Source of the DNA: Candidatus Protistibacter heckmannii
Lineage (GTDB): Bacteria; Pseudomonadota; Gammaproteobacteria; Burkholderiales; Burkholderiaceae
DNA length: 64,000 nucleotides
Direction: 5' to 3'
Assembly (NCBI GenBank): GCA_025050535.1
Contig: JALBVF010000011.1
Coordinates: 16,931-80,930 of the forward strand
A program made the translations under genes and the position numbers. The notes beneath the pieces are model-generated. The model did no database searches. It was given only the letters and a program-made list of their open reading frames with translations, and was not told the DNA's origin. Below are positions 8,863 through 22,800 of the stretch, piece after piece; within the stretch, counting starts at the first letter, position 1; each line of letters opens with the position of its first letter.

Positions 8863-11800
8863 ATGCGCTTTCTCCCGCTCACGATCCTCGCCCTCAATGC
8901 TTGCGGCTGGGCCGGCGGCGGCGCGGAACAGAACGCGGTGCGGCGCGCACCGCGCAGCCGCCGGGCACCGCCTTTCAGGCGCTGCGGCACCCGCCGCCGC
9001 GGCGTCGACGAATCCATCATGGGCGCCGAACGCTTCGCCACGCTGGCCGACAAATTCAGCGGCACGCGGACCGGCAGCCTGAGCGACGCACTGCGCGTCT
9101 ATCACCGCCTCGGCGACGAGGCCATCGCCGCGCGCAGATACTCTCGGATATGTGCCAGATCGTGCTCGGCTTCCTGCAGCGCGCCGGCCTCGATCCCGCC
9201 GCCAGCCTGCCCTCGCCCTTCGATCAACTGCTGCGCCAGATAGACGCGCGGCTGAGCGGCCTGCTGGTGTCGGCGCCCAAGAAGCTGCACTTCGTCTGGC
9301 TCAGCGACCTCAAGCCGATCGCGCAGGACTATATGCAGCTGCTCGCCAGCGTCAACAGCGACTACGAAGCCCACCTCTGGGTGGACACCGGCGCCCTGCT
9401 CGCGCTATATCTGGGAGAGCGCATCCGCGAGCTCGCCGCCGCATCCATGCATTTCCCCAGCGAGACCATCGGCGGAGGTTTCCTCGGCATGGGCCACGAA
9501 GAGGAAGGCGTGCTGCTGCGCGCGATCGACATCCAGAACTGCGCCTATCACCAGATCCTCGTCGACAACCTCGCGCAGACCGGCGCGAACACGGCGGCCC
9601 AGGCTGACGAACTGGCGGCGGCGGTGACGCGGATGATCGGCGGCGAGGAATCCGAACTCACCGCCTTCGTCCTGCGGCTGACCCGCTTCGCGGACCGCGC
9701 CGCCGGCGCGGTCGCCGGGCCGGTGTCGGTGGGTCTGGACATCTATGAACTCGTGCACGCCACCGACGCGGAGCAGCACCGCACCGCCGGCATCCAGCTC
9801 ACCCTGGACGGCGCATCGACGGCCGCCGGCATCGCGGGCGTCGCGGCGGCGGCGCTGGCCGAGGCCATGGGTCCGGGGAGTATCATCCTAGCCGCCGGCG
9901 CGATAATCATCGGCGAGATCGAAGCCGCGCATCAGCGGCATCTGGCCGCCGTCGCCGATGCCAGCGCCACGGCCGGCTATCTGCGCCTGCTCGACGCATC
10001 GCATCGCGGCCACGCCTTTGTCGCCGCCCCCAGCAGCGGCATGCTCGCGCCGCAGCCCGGCGTGGCCGTGGCGCGCATCGACTTCGTCGACGGGCGGATC
10101 GGCTTCGGCGATCAACGCTTCCGGCCGCCGCTGCTCACCGACGAGGCCCGCAGCCTGCAGACCGCTGACGCCTCGCCCGAGGACCCGCTAATGTCCGCCT
10201 TCCTCAAGTCCCGCTGTGAAACCGCCAATCCGTATGCGCTGCCGCTGCGCGCGCTGTTCGGAAAGTCCGGCGCGCAAACGCGGCCCCAGCCACGCAGGCC
10301 GCCGCCGATGCGCCCGCCACGGCGCGCCGGCGCTTCGCGAACGCCGCGGGCCTCTTCCTGACAGTCACGCCCGGTGGCACGCTCTGGCTCGGTGGCCTGC
10401 CGCCCGAGCGCGCGCTGGAGCAGCTGCGCGAAGCGCGCACGCGTCCCAACGCGGCGTCCGCGCCCGCGCCGGAGGACGACATCGCCTTCCTGCGCCGGCT
10501 CGCGGACCGCTGGCAGGATCTCGCTCAGCCAATCGGCGAGTGCAGCCTATCCATCCAGGCCGATCCGCCGGTGGCCGCCTCGCAGCATTTCATTCCGGCG
10601 TCCACAGCCGTGGACATCCGTCTCGATGGCGCGGCGCGTCTGCTCGTCACGCCAACGATTCCCGAGAGCTGGCGCGGGCTGCTCGAATACCGTATCGTCG
10701 GCGGCGGCGTCTGCCATCTGCTGCCCGCGCACGGCGCGCGCTACCAGCTCGGCAACACCGGCGACGCACCGGGCTCGCGCTGGATCGTCGACACGCAGCG
10801 GCTCGACGCGGATGCGCTGCGCATCCGCGTCGACGACGCGGGCGCGCCGGAATGGACGATCGGCGGCGTGGCCATCACATGGCGCGACGGCGCAGACGCG
10901 GCAGGCGTCACCCTGCTCGGCAAGGATGGGCGCGAATGGCGCATGGACGCCGCCAGAGGGGAGCGCCGGCTCGCCGGCATCGACCTGAGCCGTATCGGCG
11001 GCTGCGGCAACGCGACCGAGACCATCCCCGCGCTGTGCGCACAACTGGGCGCCGGCGCGGATCCCTTCCTACGGCTCTCGGGCCTGCTCGACGCGGCCGG
11101 CAATCCCTTCGCGGCATGACTGCATGCGCAAACGCGGCAGGTCGTGCTCGCGCCGCGCTCGGCGCTGGGCGCTGCGCTGCTGCCCGATGGCCGGCTCAGC
11201 GTGCGCCGCGAGGACGGCGTGCGCTTCGCGGCCGGCGCCGACGGCGTGGCGCGCATCGCCGGGGTGAGCGCGGACTGGCGCGCCGTCCAGGGCGAATCGC
11301 TGGACCGCAATATCAGCATGCTCGCGCTGGAGCGGCCCGCCATTCACTTCATCTCGCTCGATCCGCCTACGGCGGCAGGCGCGGCGAACTCAGCGAGCGT
11401 CGTGAATGCAGCGAGCGCATCGGATGCAACAAGCCACGGGGCAAGCGATGCGGCAAGCGTGGCGAACACCGCCGGCACGGCCGCCGCGCGCCCCGGCACG
11501 ATGCACGAGATCTTCGACCCCGCCGTCGGCCGGCGCTACCGCCTCGGCGGCGGCGCGGCCCCGGACTATCTCGGCGCGGCGCCGCAAGACGAGGTCTTCT
11601 ACGTCTACAACGGCACGCAGTTGCTCACGCAGTACGCGGGGAGCGGCACGCGTATGCCGCTGGGCGTCTTCGCGCTGGCGCGCCGTGCGGGCGGCCACGT
11701 GTGGCTTGCGCCGACCGGCAAACACTGCCAGCCGCCGGCGTTGGCGGGCGCGGGCAGCCTCACGCTGCTGCCGGCGGGATCGCGGCTCAAGCTGCTCGTC

Positions 11801-12028
11801 GACGCGCCGGCCTTGGCGCGGGGCAACACCAGCCTGTGGCGCGAGGGCGAGGATCTGGTGCTGCAGGATGAATGGGAGGAAGACGCTCAGATCCGCCCGC
11901 AGGGCATCCTGGCGGCGAACGCCGGGCGCATCGACCTGAGCGTCGAGGCCGGCAGGAACACGCTGAATCTGAGGCAGTCCACTCTCACCGGACTGGCGAA
12001 GAACTTCGCCATGCGGCTCGGCGACTAG
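8863..12028 (+). pseudogene. Large clostridial toxin-like protein (TcdA/TcdB-type glycosyltransferase piece plus pore-forming region), broken
   Basis: Three frames joined read as a relative of TcdA/TcdB. The N-terminal bundle ([19 protein letters not shown]) and the start of the sugar-transferase domain (KKLHFVWLSDL, then VNSDYEAHLWVDTGALL) match TcdB residues about 20–140 (NLHFVWIGG, VNSDYNVNVFYDSNAFL). No DXD motif and no cysteine-protease domain are visible. From about 9700 the sequence follows the TcdB translocation domain: VGLDIYELVHATD; GYLRLLDASHRG; PGVAVARIDFVDGRIGFG (TcdB DLVISEIDFNNNSIVLG); LLVTPTIPESWRGLLEY; SRWIVDTQRLDAD. No CROP repeats follow. Breaks are frameshifts near 9140 and 10275 and an in-frame TGA at 11117–11119. 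ATG 8863 has a GGAGG five bases upstream, and its first residues look like a lipoprotein signal (LTILALNAC); ATG 9019 is the alternative. The homology is recalled from the TcdB sequence, not searched. Confidence 0.68.
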
Positions 12029-12043
12029 TCTTGCTGGCCAGAC

Positions 12044-13495
<1,452 letters not shown>

Positions 13496-13647
13496 AGCCC
13501 GCAAGTATACGGCAAAGTGGAAAAACCCCTGATGAAAAGCCGCTTCTCCGGCAAAAACGGCGTAAATTCCAAAAAAATTGGCGCAGTACCGCAGATTTTT
13601 CTATTGTCCGATACACTGTGCTTTTGGTTTTTTCAAAAGAGTCTAAC

Positions 13648-14669
13648 GTGCCCTTCCGTCATCAGTCTGAAACCAAACTTCCCTCCCCGCTTTCCCCTCC
13701 TCCGCCGCCGAACTGTCCGGCCAGCATCCGGGCGCTTCCCGCGCTGGCGTCCTCGCGGCCTGCGCCCTGGCCGCGGCCCTGCTCGCCGGCTGCGGCGACA
13801 AGGCCAGCGCGCCCCCGGGTGGCGCGCCCGAAGTCACCATCTACACCGTCCAGCCGGCCGCCATCGTCTCCGCCACTGAGCTGCCCCAGCCGCGTCGAGG
13901 CGCTGCGCACCGCGCAGGTCCGCGCGCGCCGAGGCCCTGGCGGCCACCGCCCGCCAGAAGGCCGCGCGCTACAAGCCTCTGGTCGAGACCAATGCGGTAA
14001 GCAAGCAGGAATTCGACGACGCCGTCGCCCAGGCCGCCCAGACCGAGGCCGATGTGGCCGCCGCCAAGGGCGGCCCTGGTGGGCCAGGGCGAGGCCACGC
14101 AGCTCGCGCTGATCCAGCAGCTCGACAGCGTCTACGTCAACTTCGTGCAGTCGGCCACCGATCTGGCGCGCCTCAAGCGCGCGATGAGTCAGGGTAAGCT
14201 CAAGAGCCTGTCCAACGAACAGATGGGCATTGGCCTGATGATGGAGGGCGGCACGCCGTATCCGCTGCAGGGCAAGCTGCTGTTCTCCGACATCAGCGTC
14301 GATCCGGGCACCGGCTCGATCACGCTGCGCGCGCAGTTCCCCAATCACAAGCACGACCTGCTACCCGGCATGTACGCCCGCGTGAAGCTCAAACTCGGCG
14401 TGGACGAGAAGGTGCTGGCGGTGCCGCAGCAGGCGGTGAGCCGCAATGCGCTGGGCGCGTCGGTGTTCATGGTCGGCGCGGACGGCAAGGTGAACGTGCG
14501 CCCGGTCAAGGCCGACGCCGCCTACGGCGACAAATGGATCATCAGCGACGGGCTGGCCGCCGGCGAGCGCGTGATCGTCGAAGGCCTGAAAAAGGTCAAG
14601 TCCGGCGCCTAGGTCAAGGCGAACGAAGCCGCGCCCAAGCCGGCCGCCGCCCCGACCGACAAGAAGTAG
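13648..14669 (+). pseudogene. RND efflux membrane fusion protein, AcrA/MexA type, broken
   Basis: The remnant keeps a lipoprotein signal (GVLAACALAAALLAGCGDK), parts of the alpha-helical hairpin (RYKPLVETNAVSKQEFDDAVAQ) and the C-terminal beta domain (GSITLRAQFPN through AAGERVIVEGLKKVKSGA). The biotinyl-lipoyl half and its rim segment are missing, removed by internal deletions near 13918 and 14070. The frame changes at least twice, and a TAG at 14610–14612 stands where AcrA has Gln (GVQVKA). The GTG 13648 start is a guess from the open frame. AcrA-type proteins bridge the inner-membrane pump and outer-membrane channel; this one cannot. Confidence 0.85.
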
Positions 14670-14737
14670 GCGCCGCCGGGACCGCAGCCGCGCCGACGCG
14701 CCTTCAAGACAACCATCACCGAACGGATTTTCCGTAA

Positions 14738-17734
14738 ATGGCCAAATTTTTCATCGACCGCCCGATCTTCGCCTGGGTGATCGCCCTGATGATCATGCTC
14801 GCCGGCGCCCTCGCGGTGCGCGGCCTGCCGATCGCCCAATATCCGAGCATCGCGCCGCCCCAGGTGGCGGTGACGGCGACCTATGGCGGCGCTTCCGCCA
14901 AGCCCCTGGAAGAATCGGTCACCACCGTGATCGAACAGGAGATGAACGGCCTGGACGGGCTGCTCTACGTGGAATCGAACAGCGAATCCTCGGGCCTCGC
15001 CACCATCACCCTGACCTTCCAGCCGGTCACCGATCCGAACATCGCCCATGTGCAGGTGCAGAACCGCCTCAAGCGCGTAGAAGCGCGCCTGCCCGACGAC
15101 GTGCGCAACCGCGGCGTGCTGATCGACAAGGCGACCCGCAACTACCTGATGTTCATCACCCTGTCCTCCACCGACGGCAAGATGAGCGACGTGGACCTGG
15201 GCAACTACGCGGCCGCGAGCATTCTCGATCCGATCCGCCGCGTGAAGGGCGTGGGCACGGCCGACCTCTTCGGCACCGAATACGCAATGCGCATCTGGCT
15301 GAACATGGCCAAACTCACCGGCTACAACCTCTCGCCCGGCGACGTGGCCGCCGCCATCCGCGAGAAGAACGTGCAGATGACGGCAGGCGAACTCGGCGGC
15401 CTGCCCGCCGCCAAGGCCATCAGCTCAACGCCACGGTGCTCGGCCAGAGCCGCCTGTCCTCGCCCGAGCAGTTCACCAACATCCTGATCAAGGTCAATCC
15501 CGACGGCTCGCGAGTGAAACTATGCGACGTTGCCATGGTGGAGCTGGCCGGCAGCGACTACGGGACCCAGGCGCGCATCAACGGCAAGCTCTCGGCGGCC
15601 ATCGCCATCAAGACCACGCCCACCGCCAACGCGCTCGAGACCGCCAACCTGATCAAGGCCAAGATCGCCGAGCTGTCCAAGTACTTCCCGGCCGGCGTGC
15701 AATACGACATCCCCTACGACACCTCGCTGTTCGTGAACATCTCGATCGAGGAAGTGGTCAAGACCCTGGTCGAGGTGGTGGTGCTGGTGTTCCTGGTGAT
15801 GTACCTGTTCCTGCAGAACTTCCGCGCCACGATCATCCCGACCATCGTCGTGCCGGTGGCGCTCTCGGGCACCTTCATCGCGCTGATGGCCTTCGGCTTC
15901 TCGATCAATGTGCTCACGCTGTTCGGCATGGTGCTGGCCATCGGTATCCTGGTGGACGACGCCATCGTGGTCGTGGAGAACGTCGAGCGCATCATGGCCG
16001 AGGAAGGCCTGGGGCCTCTCGACGCCACGCGCAAGGCCATGGGCCAGATCACCAACGCGCTGGTCGGCATCACCCTGGTGCTGGTCGCGGCGTTCGTGCC
16101 GATGGCCTTCTTCGGCGGCTCGGTGGGCACGATATACCGGCAATTCTCGCTGTCGATGATCTCCGCCATGCTCTTATCGGTGTTGATGGCGCTCACGCTC
16201 ACGCCCGCGCTGTGCGCCACGCTGCTCAAGCCCATTCCCAAGGGCAACCACGAGGTCAAGCGCGGCTTCTTCATCTGGTTCAACCGCACCTTCAACCGCA
16301 GCAGCGACAGCTACCAGGGCGCCGTGCGCAAGATCCTCACGCGCACCACGCCCTATCTGATCGTCTACGTGGTGATCGTCGCCGCGGTCGGCTTCCTGTT
16401 CACGCGCAGGCCCTCCTCCTTCCTGCCTGAAGAGGACCAGGGCTACTTCCTCACCTCCATCTCCCTGCCGCTGGGCGCCACGCGCGAACGCAGCCGCGAG
16501 ATCATCAAGCAGGTCGAGGACTACTACCTGAGCCAGACGGACGCGGTGGACAAGCTCGTCACCGTGGCTGGCTTCAGCTTCTCGGGCCGCGGCCAGAACA
16601 ACGCCATCGCCTTCGTCAAGCTCAAGGACTGGAACGAGCGCGGCGCAAAGGACAACGTCAAGCCCCTGATCGGCCGCGCCTTCGGCTTCTTCTCGCGGCT
16701 GCGCGACGCGATCATCTTCCCGATCAATCCGCCGCCGATTCCCGAGCTGGGCACCTCCTCGGGCTTCGACTTCCGCCTGCAGGACCGCTCCGGCGCCGGC
16801 CATGAAAAGCTGATGGAAGCGCGCAACATGCTGCTGGGCCTGTCACGCTCCAATCCGTCCCTGGCCGGCGTGTGCCACGAGGGCCTGGAAGACACGCCGC
16901 AGTACCAGGTGGACATCGACCAGGAAAAGGCCCGTGCCCTTGGCCTCTCGCTCACCGACGTCAACAACACCCTGTCCATCGCCTTCGGATCAGTCTACGT
17001 CAACGACTTCACCCGCGCCGGCCGCGTGCGGCGTGTGATCGTCCAGGCGCAGCCCGAGGAGCGCATGCTGCCGCAGGACATCGGCAAGCTTTACGTGCGC
17101 AACAACGTCGGTTCGATGGTGCCCTTCTCGTCCTTCGCCAGCGCGCACTGGATCGTCGGCTCGCCGTGCCTGGAGCGCTACAACGGCTTCCCCTCGGTGA
17201 AGATCGTGGGCAACGCTGCGCCCGGCCACAGCACCGGCGAGGCGATGGCCGAGCTGGAAAAGATCTTCATCCGGCTGCCGCCGGGCTTCGGCTAAAAATT
17301 CTCCGGCATGTCCTATGAGGAACGGCTCTCGGGCCAGCAGGCGCCGGCGCTGTTCGCGCTGTTCATCGTCGTCTTCCTGTGCCTCGCGGCGCTCTATGAG
17401 AGATGGTCGATCCCGTTCTAATTGATGCTGGTGGTGCCGCTCGGCGTGCTCGGCTCGCTGCTGCTAGCCAGAACGCGCGGACTGCCCGACGACGTGTACT
17501 TCAGGAGGGCCTGCTGGCGATCATCGGCCTGTCCACCAAGAACGCGATCCTGATCATCGAGTTCACCAAGGACCTCGTGGCCCAGGGCCGCGACGTGGTC
17601 TCGGCAACGCTCGAGGCGGTGCACCTGCGACTGCGTCCGATCATCATGAACTCCATGGCCTTCGTGCTCGGCGTGGCGCCGCTCGCCATCGCGCGCGGCG
17701 CCGGCTCCGCCAGCCAGCAGGCCATCGGCACGGG
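14738..17734 (+). pseudogene. RND multidrug efflux pump, AcrB/MexB (HAE1) type, broken and fused to the OMF gene
   Basis: The remnant runs from MAKFFIDRPIFAWVIALM through nearly the whole AcrB architecture. The proton-relay Asp pair is present in TM4 (GILVDDAIVVVENVERIM), as are the periplasmic domains and the loop HSTGEAMAELEKI. Breaks are a frameshift near 15420, TAA at 17293–17295 and 17419–17421, and a one-base loss near 17502. The C-terminal part stops at [10 protein letters not shown]: the last membrane helices are gone, and the frame passes directly into the signal sequence of the next gene's OprM-like protein. A deletion therefore removed the pump's 3' end and the intergenic region. 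Confidence 0.9.
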
Positions 17735-18798
17735 CGCGGCGCTCGCCGCGCTGGCCCTGGCCGGCTGCACGCTCGCGCCGACCTACGAGCGCCCCGGTGG
17801 CCGCGGACTTCAGCAACAGCCTGATCAAGGCCGGCGCCGAAGCCGCCGGCGACAAGACTGCGGCCAAACTGCCCTGGAAGCAGTACTTCGGCGATGTGCG
17901 CATGCAGGCCCTGGTCGAGCTGGCGCTCGCCAACAACCGCGACTTGCGCGTGGCCGTGCTCAACATCGAGCAGGCCCAGTAAAGCATCAGACGCGCCGAC
18001 CTGCTGCCCACGATCAACGGCGCCGCCAGAGGCACGCGCTCGCGCACGCCGGCTGACGTGTCGGTCACGCGCAGCACGCTGATCTCCACCAACTACAGCG
18101 CGGGCCTATCGGTCAGCAGCTTCGAGCTCAACCTCTTCGGCCGAGTGCGCAGCAACAGCAACGCCGCGATGGCCTCCTATCTCGCCACGGCGGCGGCGCA
18201 GCACGCGGTGCGCCTGTCGCTGATCACCGAAGTGGTCAAGGTCTATCTGAACGCGCGTGCGCTCAAGGAGCAGCTCGACCTCGCGCTGCGCACCCTGACC
18301 TCGCGCGAGGACGGCTACAAGCTCACCGAGCAGCGCTTCGACAACGGCGCCTCCTCCGCACTCGACCTGCAGGCCTCCGAGACCCTGCTGTATCAGGCGC
18401 GCGGCGACGCCGCCAGCCTCACGCGCTCGGCGGCGCAGGCCGAGAACGCCCTGGTGGTGCTGCTCGGCGCGGCGCGCGCGACCTTCTTCCCGCGCATCCT
18501 GATCACCGCCAGCGTCTCGCAGCTGGCCTGGTCCTTCGCGCCTAGCCTCACGCTGCCGATCTTCGACTTCGGCCGCAACATGGCCAATCTCGACGTGGCC
18601 GAGGTGCGCAAGAACATCGGCGTGGCCCAGTACGAGAAGACCATCCAGACCGCCTTCCGTGAAGTGGCCGACGCCCTGGCGGGCCGCGCCACGCTCGACG
18701 ACCAGCTCGCCGCCGCCGAAGGCTAGACGAAGTCCGAGCTCGAACGCAAGCGCCTGGTGGAGCAGCGCTTCGCCAACGGCATCGCCGGCGCGCTCTGA
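17735..18798 (+). pseudogene. Outer-membrane efflux channel, OprM/NodT type, broken
   Basis: The residue of an outer-membrane factor begins at a deletion scar: [20 protein letters not shown] is the lipobox and start of a mature OprM-like lipoprotein. Helical-barrel sequence follows ([20 protein letters not shown], then SSFELNLFGRVRSNSNAA, YKLTEQRFDNGASSALDL and PIFDFGRNMANLDVAEVRK). A frameshift near 17800, TAA at 17980–17982, TAG at 18724–18726 and at least one internal deletion around 18478–18515 break it. It would have been the channel for the upstream AcrAB-type pump. Confidence 0.83.
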
Positions 18799-18898
18799 AA
18801 CTGATCGGGAGTTCCTTGTCCTGGCTATAGAATTGGGGGTTACGTAAGATCGGCGCCGGCCCGGCGTTCAACGAGATCAGAACAAGGATCCCCTCCCG

Positions 18899-19863
18899 AT
18901 GAAATTCAAAGTCTCCCGCAAGCAGGCGCTGATCGGCCTGCTCGTCGTGGCCGTGCTCGGCGCCGGCGGAACGTGGTACTACTTCCATCAGCAGGAGGCC
19001 GGCAAGACCACGGCGCAGGGAGGACCCGGAGGCTTCGGCGGTCCGGGAGGCCCGGGCGGTCCCGGCGGCATGCGCAACCGGCCGATGTCGGTCGTGGCGG
19101 CCACCGTGAAGACCGGGGACATCGTCGTCACGCAGACCGCTCTGGGCACGGTCACGCCGCGCAACGTGGTCACCGTGAGTTCGCGCGTGGACGGCGAACT
19201 CACCCACGTCTATTTCAAGGAAGGCGAGGAAGTCGAGGCCGGCCAACTGCTCGCCGAGATCGATCCGCGCAGCTTCCAGGGCGCGCTCGACCGCGACCGC
19301 GCCCTGCTGCGCAACGCCGAACTCGACCTGCAGCGCTACAAGACGCTGATGTAGCAGGACTCCATCTCCAAGCAGACCCTCGACATGCAGGAAGCCCTGG
19401 TGCGCCAGTACCAGGGCTTCCTGCTCGCCGACCATGGCCAGGTGGATCCCGCCAAGCTGCAGCTCGACTACACGCGCGTGATCGCGCCGATCACCGTGGC
19501 CTTCACCATTACCCAGGATCAGCTGCCCGTCTTCGACCAGCGCCTCAAGGCGGCCAAGGCCGCCGAAAACAGCACCAAGCCCGGCGCGGCCGGCCCGCGC
19601 GCGGGCGGCAGCTCGTATGCGGCCACGCTGGCCTTGGGCGACGCCGGCGGCACGAGCGGCCAGGGCATGTCCGGCATGGGCTCGGTGCGCCAGGGCGCGG
19701 GCGGCGACCGCCCATGGGCCGGCGGACAGCGGCCAGGCGCATGCGCTCAGGCGGGTGCGCAAGCCGGCGGCCAGGCGCGGCCGCCGTCGCCCCCATCGAC
19801 GAGGAACGCAGGAAAGCCTGGATGGAGAAGAAAGCCCAGCGGGAAGCCGCGCAGCGGGCCTGA
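18899..19863 (+). pseudogene. mdtA: RND membrane fusion protein, MdtA/MuxA type, broken
   Basis: An N-terminal membrane anchor is followed by a Gly/Pro-rich linker of GGPGG repeats (about residues 39–57), then the lipoyl domain (TPRNVVTVSSRVDGELTHVYF, EAGQLLAEIDPRSF) and hairpin. TAG at 19352–19354 interrupts YKTLM-QDSISKQTLD, where the family has Gln. After APIT the sequence jumps straight to VAFTITQDQLPVFDQRL, so about 30 residues of the beta-barrel domain are missing. A frameshift follows, and little of the C-terminal domain remains before EERRKAWMEKKAQREA. The protein is nonfunctional. Confidence 0.87.
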
Positions 19864-19890
19864 CAGCAATAAGCGCAAGAGGACGCGTCC

Positions 19891-22800
19891 ATGAATCCCT
19901 CGCGCATCTTCATCCTCCGGCCAGTCGCCACCTCGCTGCTGATGGTAGCGATCCTGCTGGCCAGCCTGATCGCCTACCGCATCCTGCCGGTGTCCTCGCT
20001 GCCGGAGGTCGACTATCCGACCATCCAGGTGGTGACGCTCTATCCTGGCGCCAGCCCCGACGTGACCACCTCCTCCATCACCGCGCCGCTGGAGCGCCAG
20101 TTCGGCCAGATGCCTGGCCTGAACCAGATGTCCTCGGTGAGCTCGGGTGGCGCTTCGGTGATCGTGCTTCAGTTCAGCCTGGAGCTGGGCCTGGACATCG
20201 CCGAACAGGAAGTGCAGGCCGCCATCAACGCGGCGAGCAATCTGCTGCCGGCCGGACCTGCCCGCGCCGCCGATCTACAGCAAGGTCAACCCCGCCGACA
20301 CGCCGGTGGTGACGCTGGCGATCACCTCGGACACGCTGCCTCTGACCAAGGTCGAGGACCTGGTGGACACGCGCCTGGCGCAGAAGATTTCGCAGTTGCC
20401 GGGCGTGGGCCTGGTGAGCCTCTCTGGCGGCCAGCGCCCCGCTGTGCGCATCCAGGCCAATTCCAAGGCCTGGCCCGCGCGCGGTCTTTCGCTCGACGAC
20501 GTGCGCACCGCCATCGGCAACGCCAACGTCAACACCGCCAAGGGCAGCTTCGACGGCCTGGCGCACGCCTCCACCATCGATGCCAACGACCAGCTCAAGT
20601 CCGTCGACGAATACTGCAACCTCGTCATCGCCTACAAGAACGGCGCGCCGATCCGGCTCTCCGACGTGGCCGACATGATCGACGCGGGGGAGAACATCCG
20701 CCTGGGCGCCTGGGCCGACACCAGCCCGGCCATCATCCTGAACATCCAGCGCCAGCCCGGCACCAACGTGATCGAGGTGGTCAACCGCGTCAAGCAGTTT
20801 CTGCCCCAGCTCTCGGCCACGCTGCCCGCCTCGGTGCGCGACGTGCAGTTCGAGCTGCTGCTCTCCGTGGCCCTGGTGGTGATGGTGATCTTCCTGTTCC
20901 TGCGCAGCGTGCCGGCGACGATCATCCCCAGCTTCGCCGTGCCGCTGTCGCTGGTGGGCACCTTCGGCATCATGCAGCTCGCGGGCTTCTCGCTGAACAA
21001 TCTCTCGCTGATGGCGCTGACCATCGCCACGCGCTTCGTGGTGGACGACGCGATTGTCATGATCGAGAACATCTCGCGCTACATCGAGGAAGGTGAATCG
21101 CCGCTCGAGGCCTTGCCCAAGGCGCTCCAAGCAGATCGGCTTCACCATCATCTCGCTGACGGTGTTGCTGATCCCGCTACTCTTCATGGGCGACGTGGTG
21201 GGCCGGCTGTTCCGCGAATTCGCGATCACGCTGGCGGTGTCGATCATCATCTCGGCCGTGGTCTCGCTCACGCTCACGCCCATGCTCTGCTCCAAGCTGC
21301 TGCGCCACATCCCCGAGGCGGAGCAGGGCCGCTTCTATCACAAGAGTGGCGAAATCTTCGAGCGCATCATCGGCGCCTACGGCCGCACCCTGGGCTGGGT
21401 GCTGGACCGCCAGAAGTCGACGCTGCTGGTGGCCGTCGCCACCCTAGCGCTCACGGTGCTGCTCTACGTCTTCATCCCCAAGGGCTTTTTCCCGAGCCAG
21501 GACACCGGCCTGATCCAGGGCATCTCCGAAGCCTCGCAGGGCGTCTCCTACGGCGCGATATCGCAGGGCCAGCAGGCGCTGGCCGACGCGTTGCTCAAGG
21601 ATCCGGACGTGGAGAGAGTGTCCTCCTTCATCGGCGTGGACGGCACCAACGCCACGCTCAACAGCGGCCGCATGCTGATCAACCTCAAGCCGAACGGAAG
21701 CCGTGCGAGCGTGCAGAAGAGCACCCCACGGCTGCAGGCGCTGGCGGACAAGGTGGCCGGCGTACGCCTCTATCTGCAGCCGGTTCAGGATCTGACCATC
21801 GAGGACCAGGTGAGCCGCACGCAGTATCACTTCACCGTCGAGGACGCCAATCCCGAGGAATTCGGAACCTGGGTGCCCAAGCTGGTCGACAAGCTCTCCA
21901 CCCTGCCCGAGCTGGCCGACCTCGCCATCGACTACCAGGACCGCGGCCTGCAGGCCTATGTGGAGATCGACCGCGACAGCGCCGCGCGCCTGGGCGTGAC
22001 GGTGGTGGCGGTGGACAACGCGCTGTACAACGCCTTCGGACAGCGCCTGATCTCGACCATCTTCACGCAGACCAACCAATACCGCGTGATGCTCGAATCC
22101 AAGGCCGGAACGGGCATCGGCCCCGACTTGCTCAACGACATCTACGTCGCCTCGACCGCCGGCCAGCAGGTGCCTCTCAACGCCGTGGCGCGCATCCAGG
22201 AGCGCTACGCCTCGCTGTCGATCAACCACCAGGGCCAGTTCCCCGGCCTCGACCATCTTCTTCAACCTCGGCGGCAAGGCTTCCCTGGGCGAGGCGGTCA
22301 AGGCCATCGAGAAAGCCGAGGAGGAGATCGGCATGCCGGTCAGCATCGCCACGCGCTTCCAGGGCGAGGCGCTGGCCTTCAGCGCCTCGCTGGACAAAAC
22401 GCTGCTGCTGATCCTGGCGGCGATCGTCACGATGTACATCGTGCTGGGCGTGCTCTACGAGAGCTACATCCATCCGGTGACGATCCTCTCCACCCTGCCC
22501 TCGGCGGGCGTGGGCACGCTGCTGGCGCTGCTGGTCTCGGGCAACGACCTGGGCATCATCCTGCTGATCGGCATCGTGAAGAAGAACGCGATCATGATGA
22601 TCGACTTCGCGCTCGAGGCCGAACGCATCGAAGGCAAGGCGCCGTGCGACGCCATCCACGAGGCTTGCCTGCTGCGCCTGCGCCCCATCCTGATGACCAC
22701 TATGGCGGCCCTGCTCGGCGCCCTGCCGCTGATGCTGGGCGGCGGCGTGGGCTCGGAGCTGCGCCATCCGCTGGGCATCACCATGGTCGGCGGCCTGCTG

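Noticed and set aside
8863..9020. A separate small lipoprotein gene before the toxin-like gene
   Set aside because: [14 protein letters not shown] looks like a lipoprotein signal with a good GGAGG, but the frame runs without a stop into toxin-like sequence, so it was kept as the possible start of that gene.
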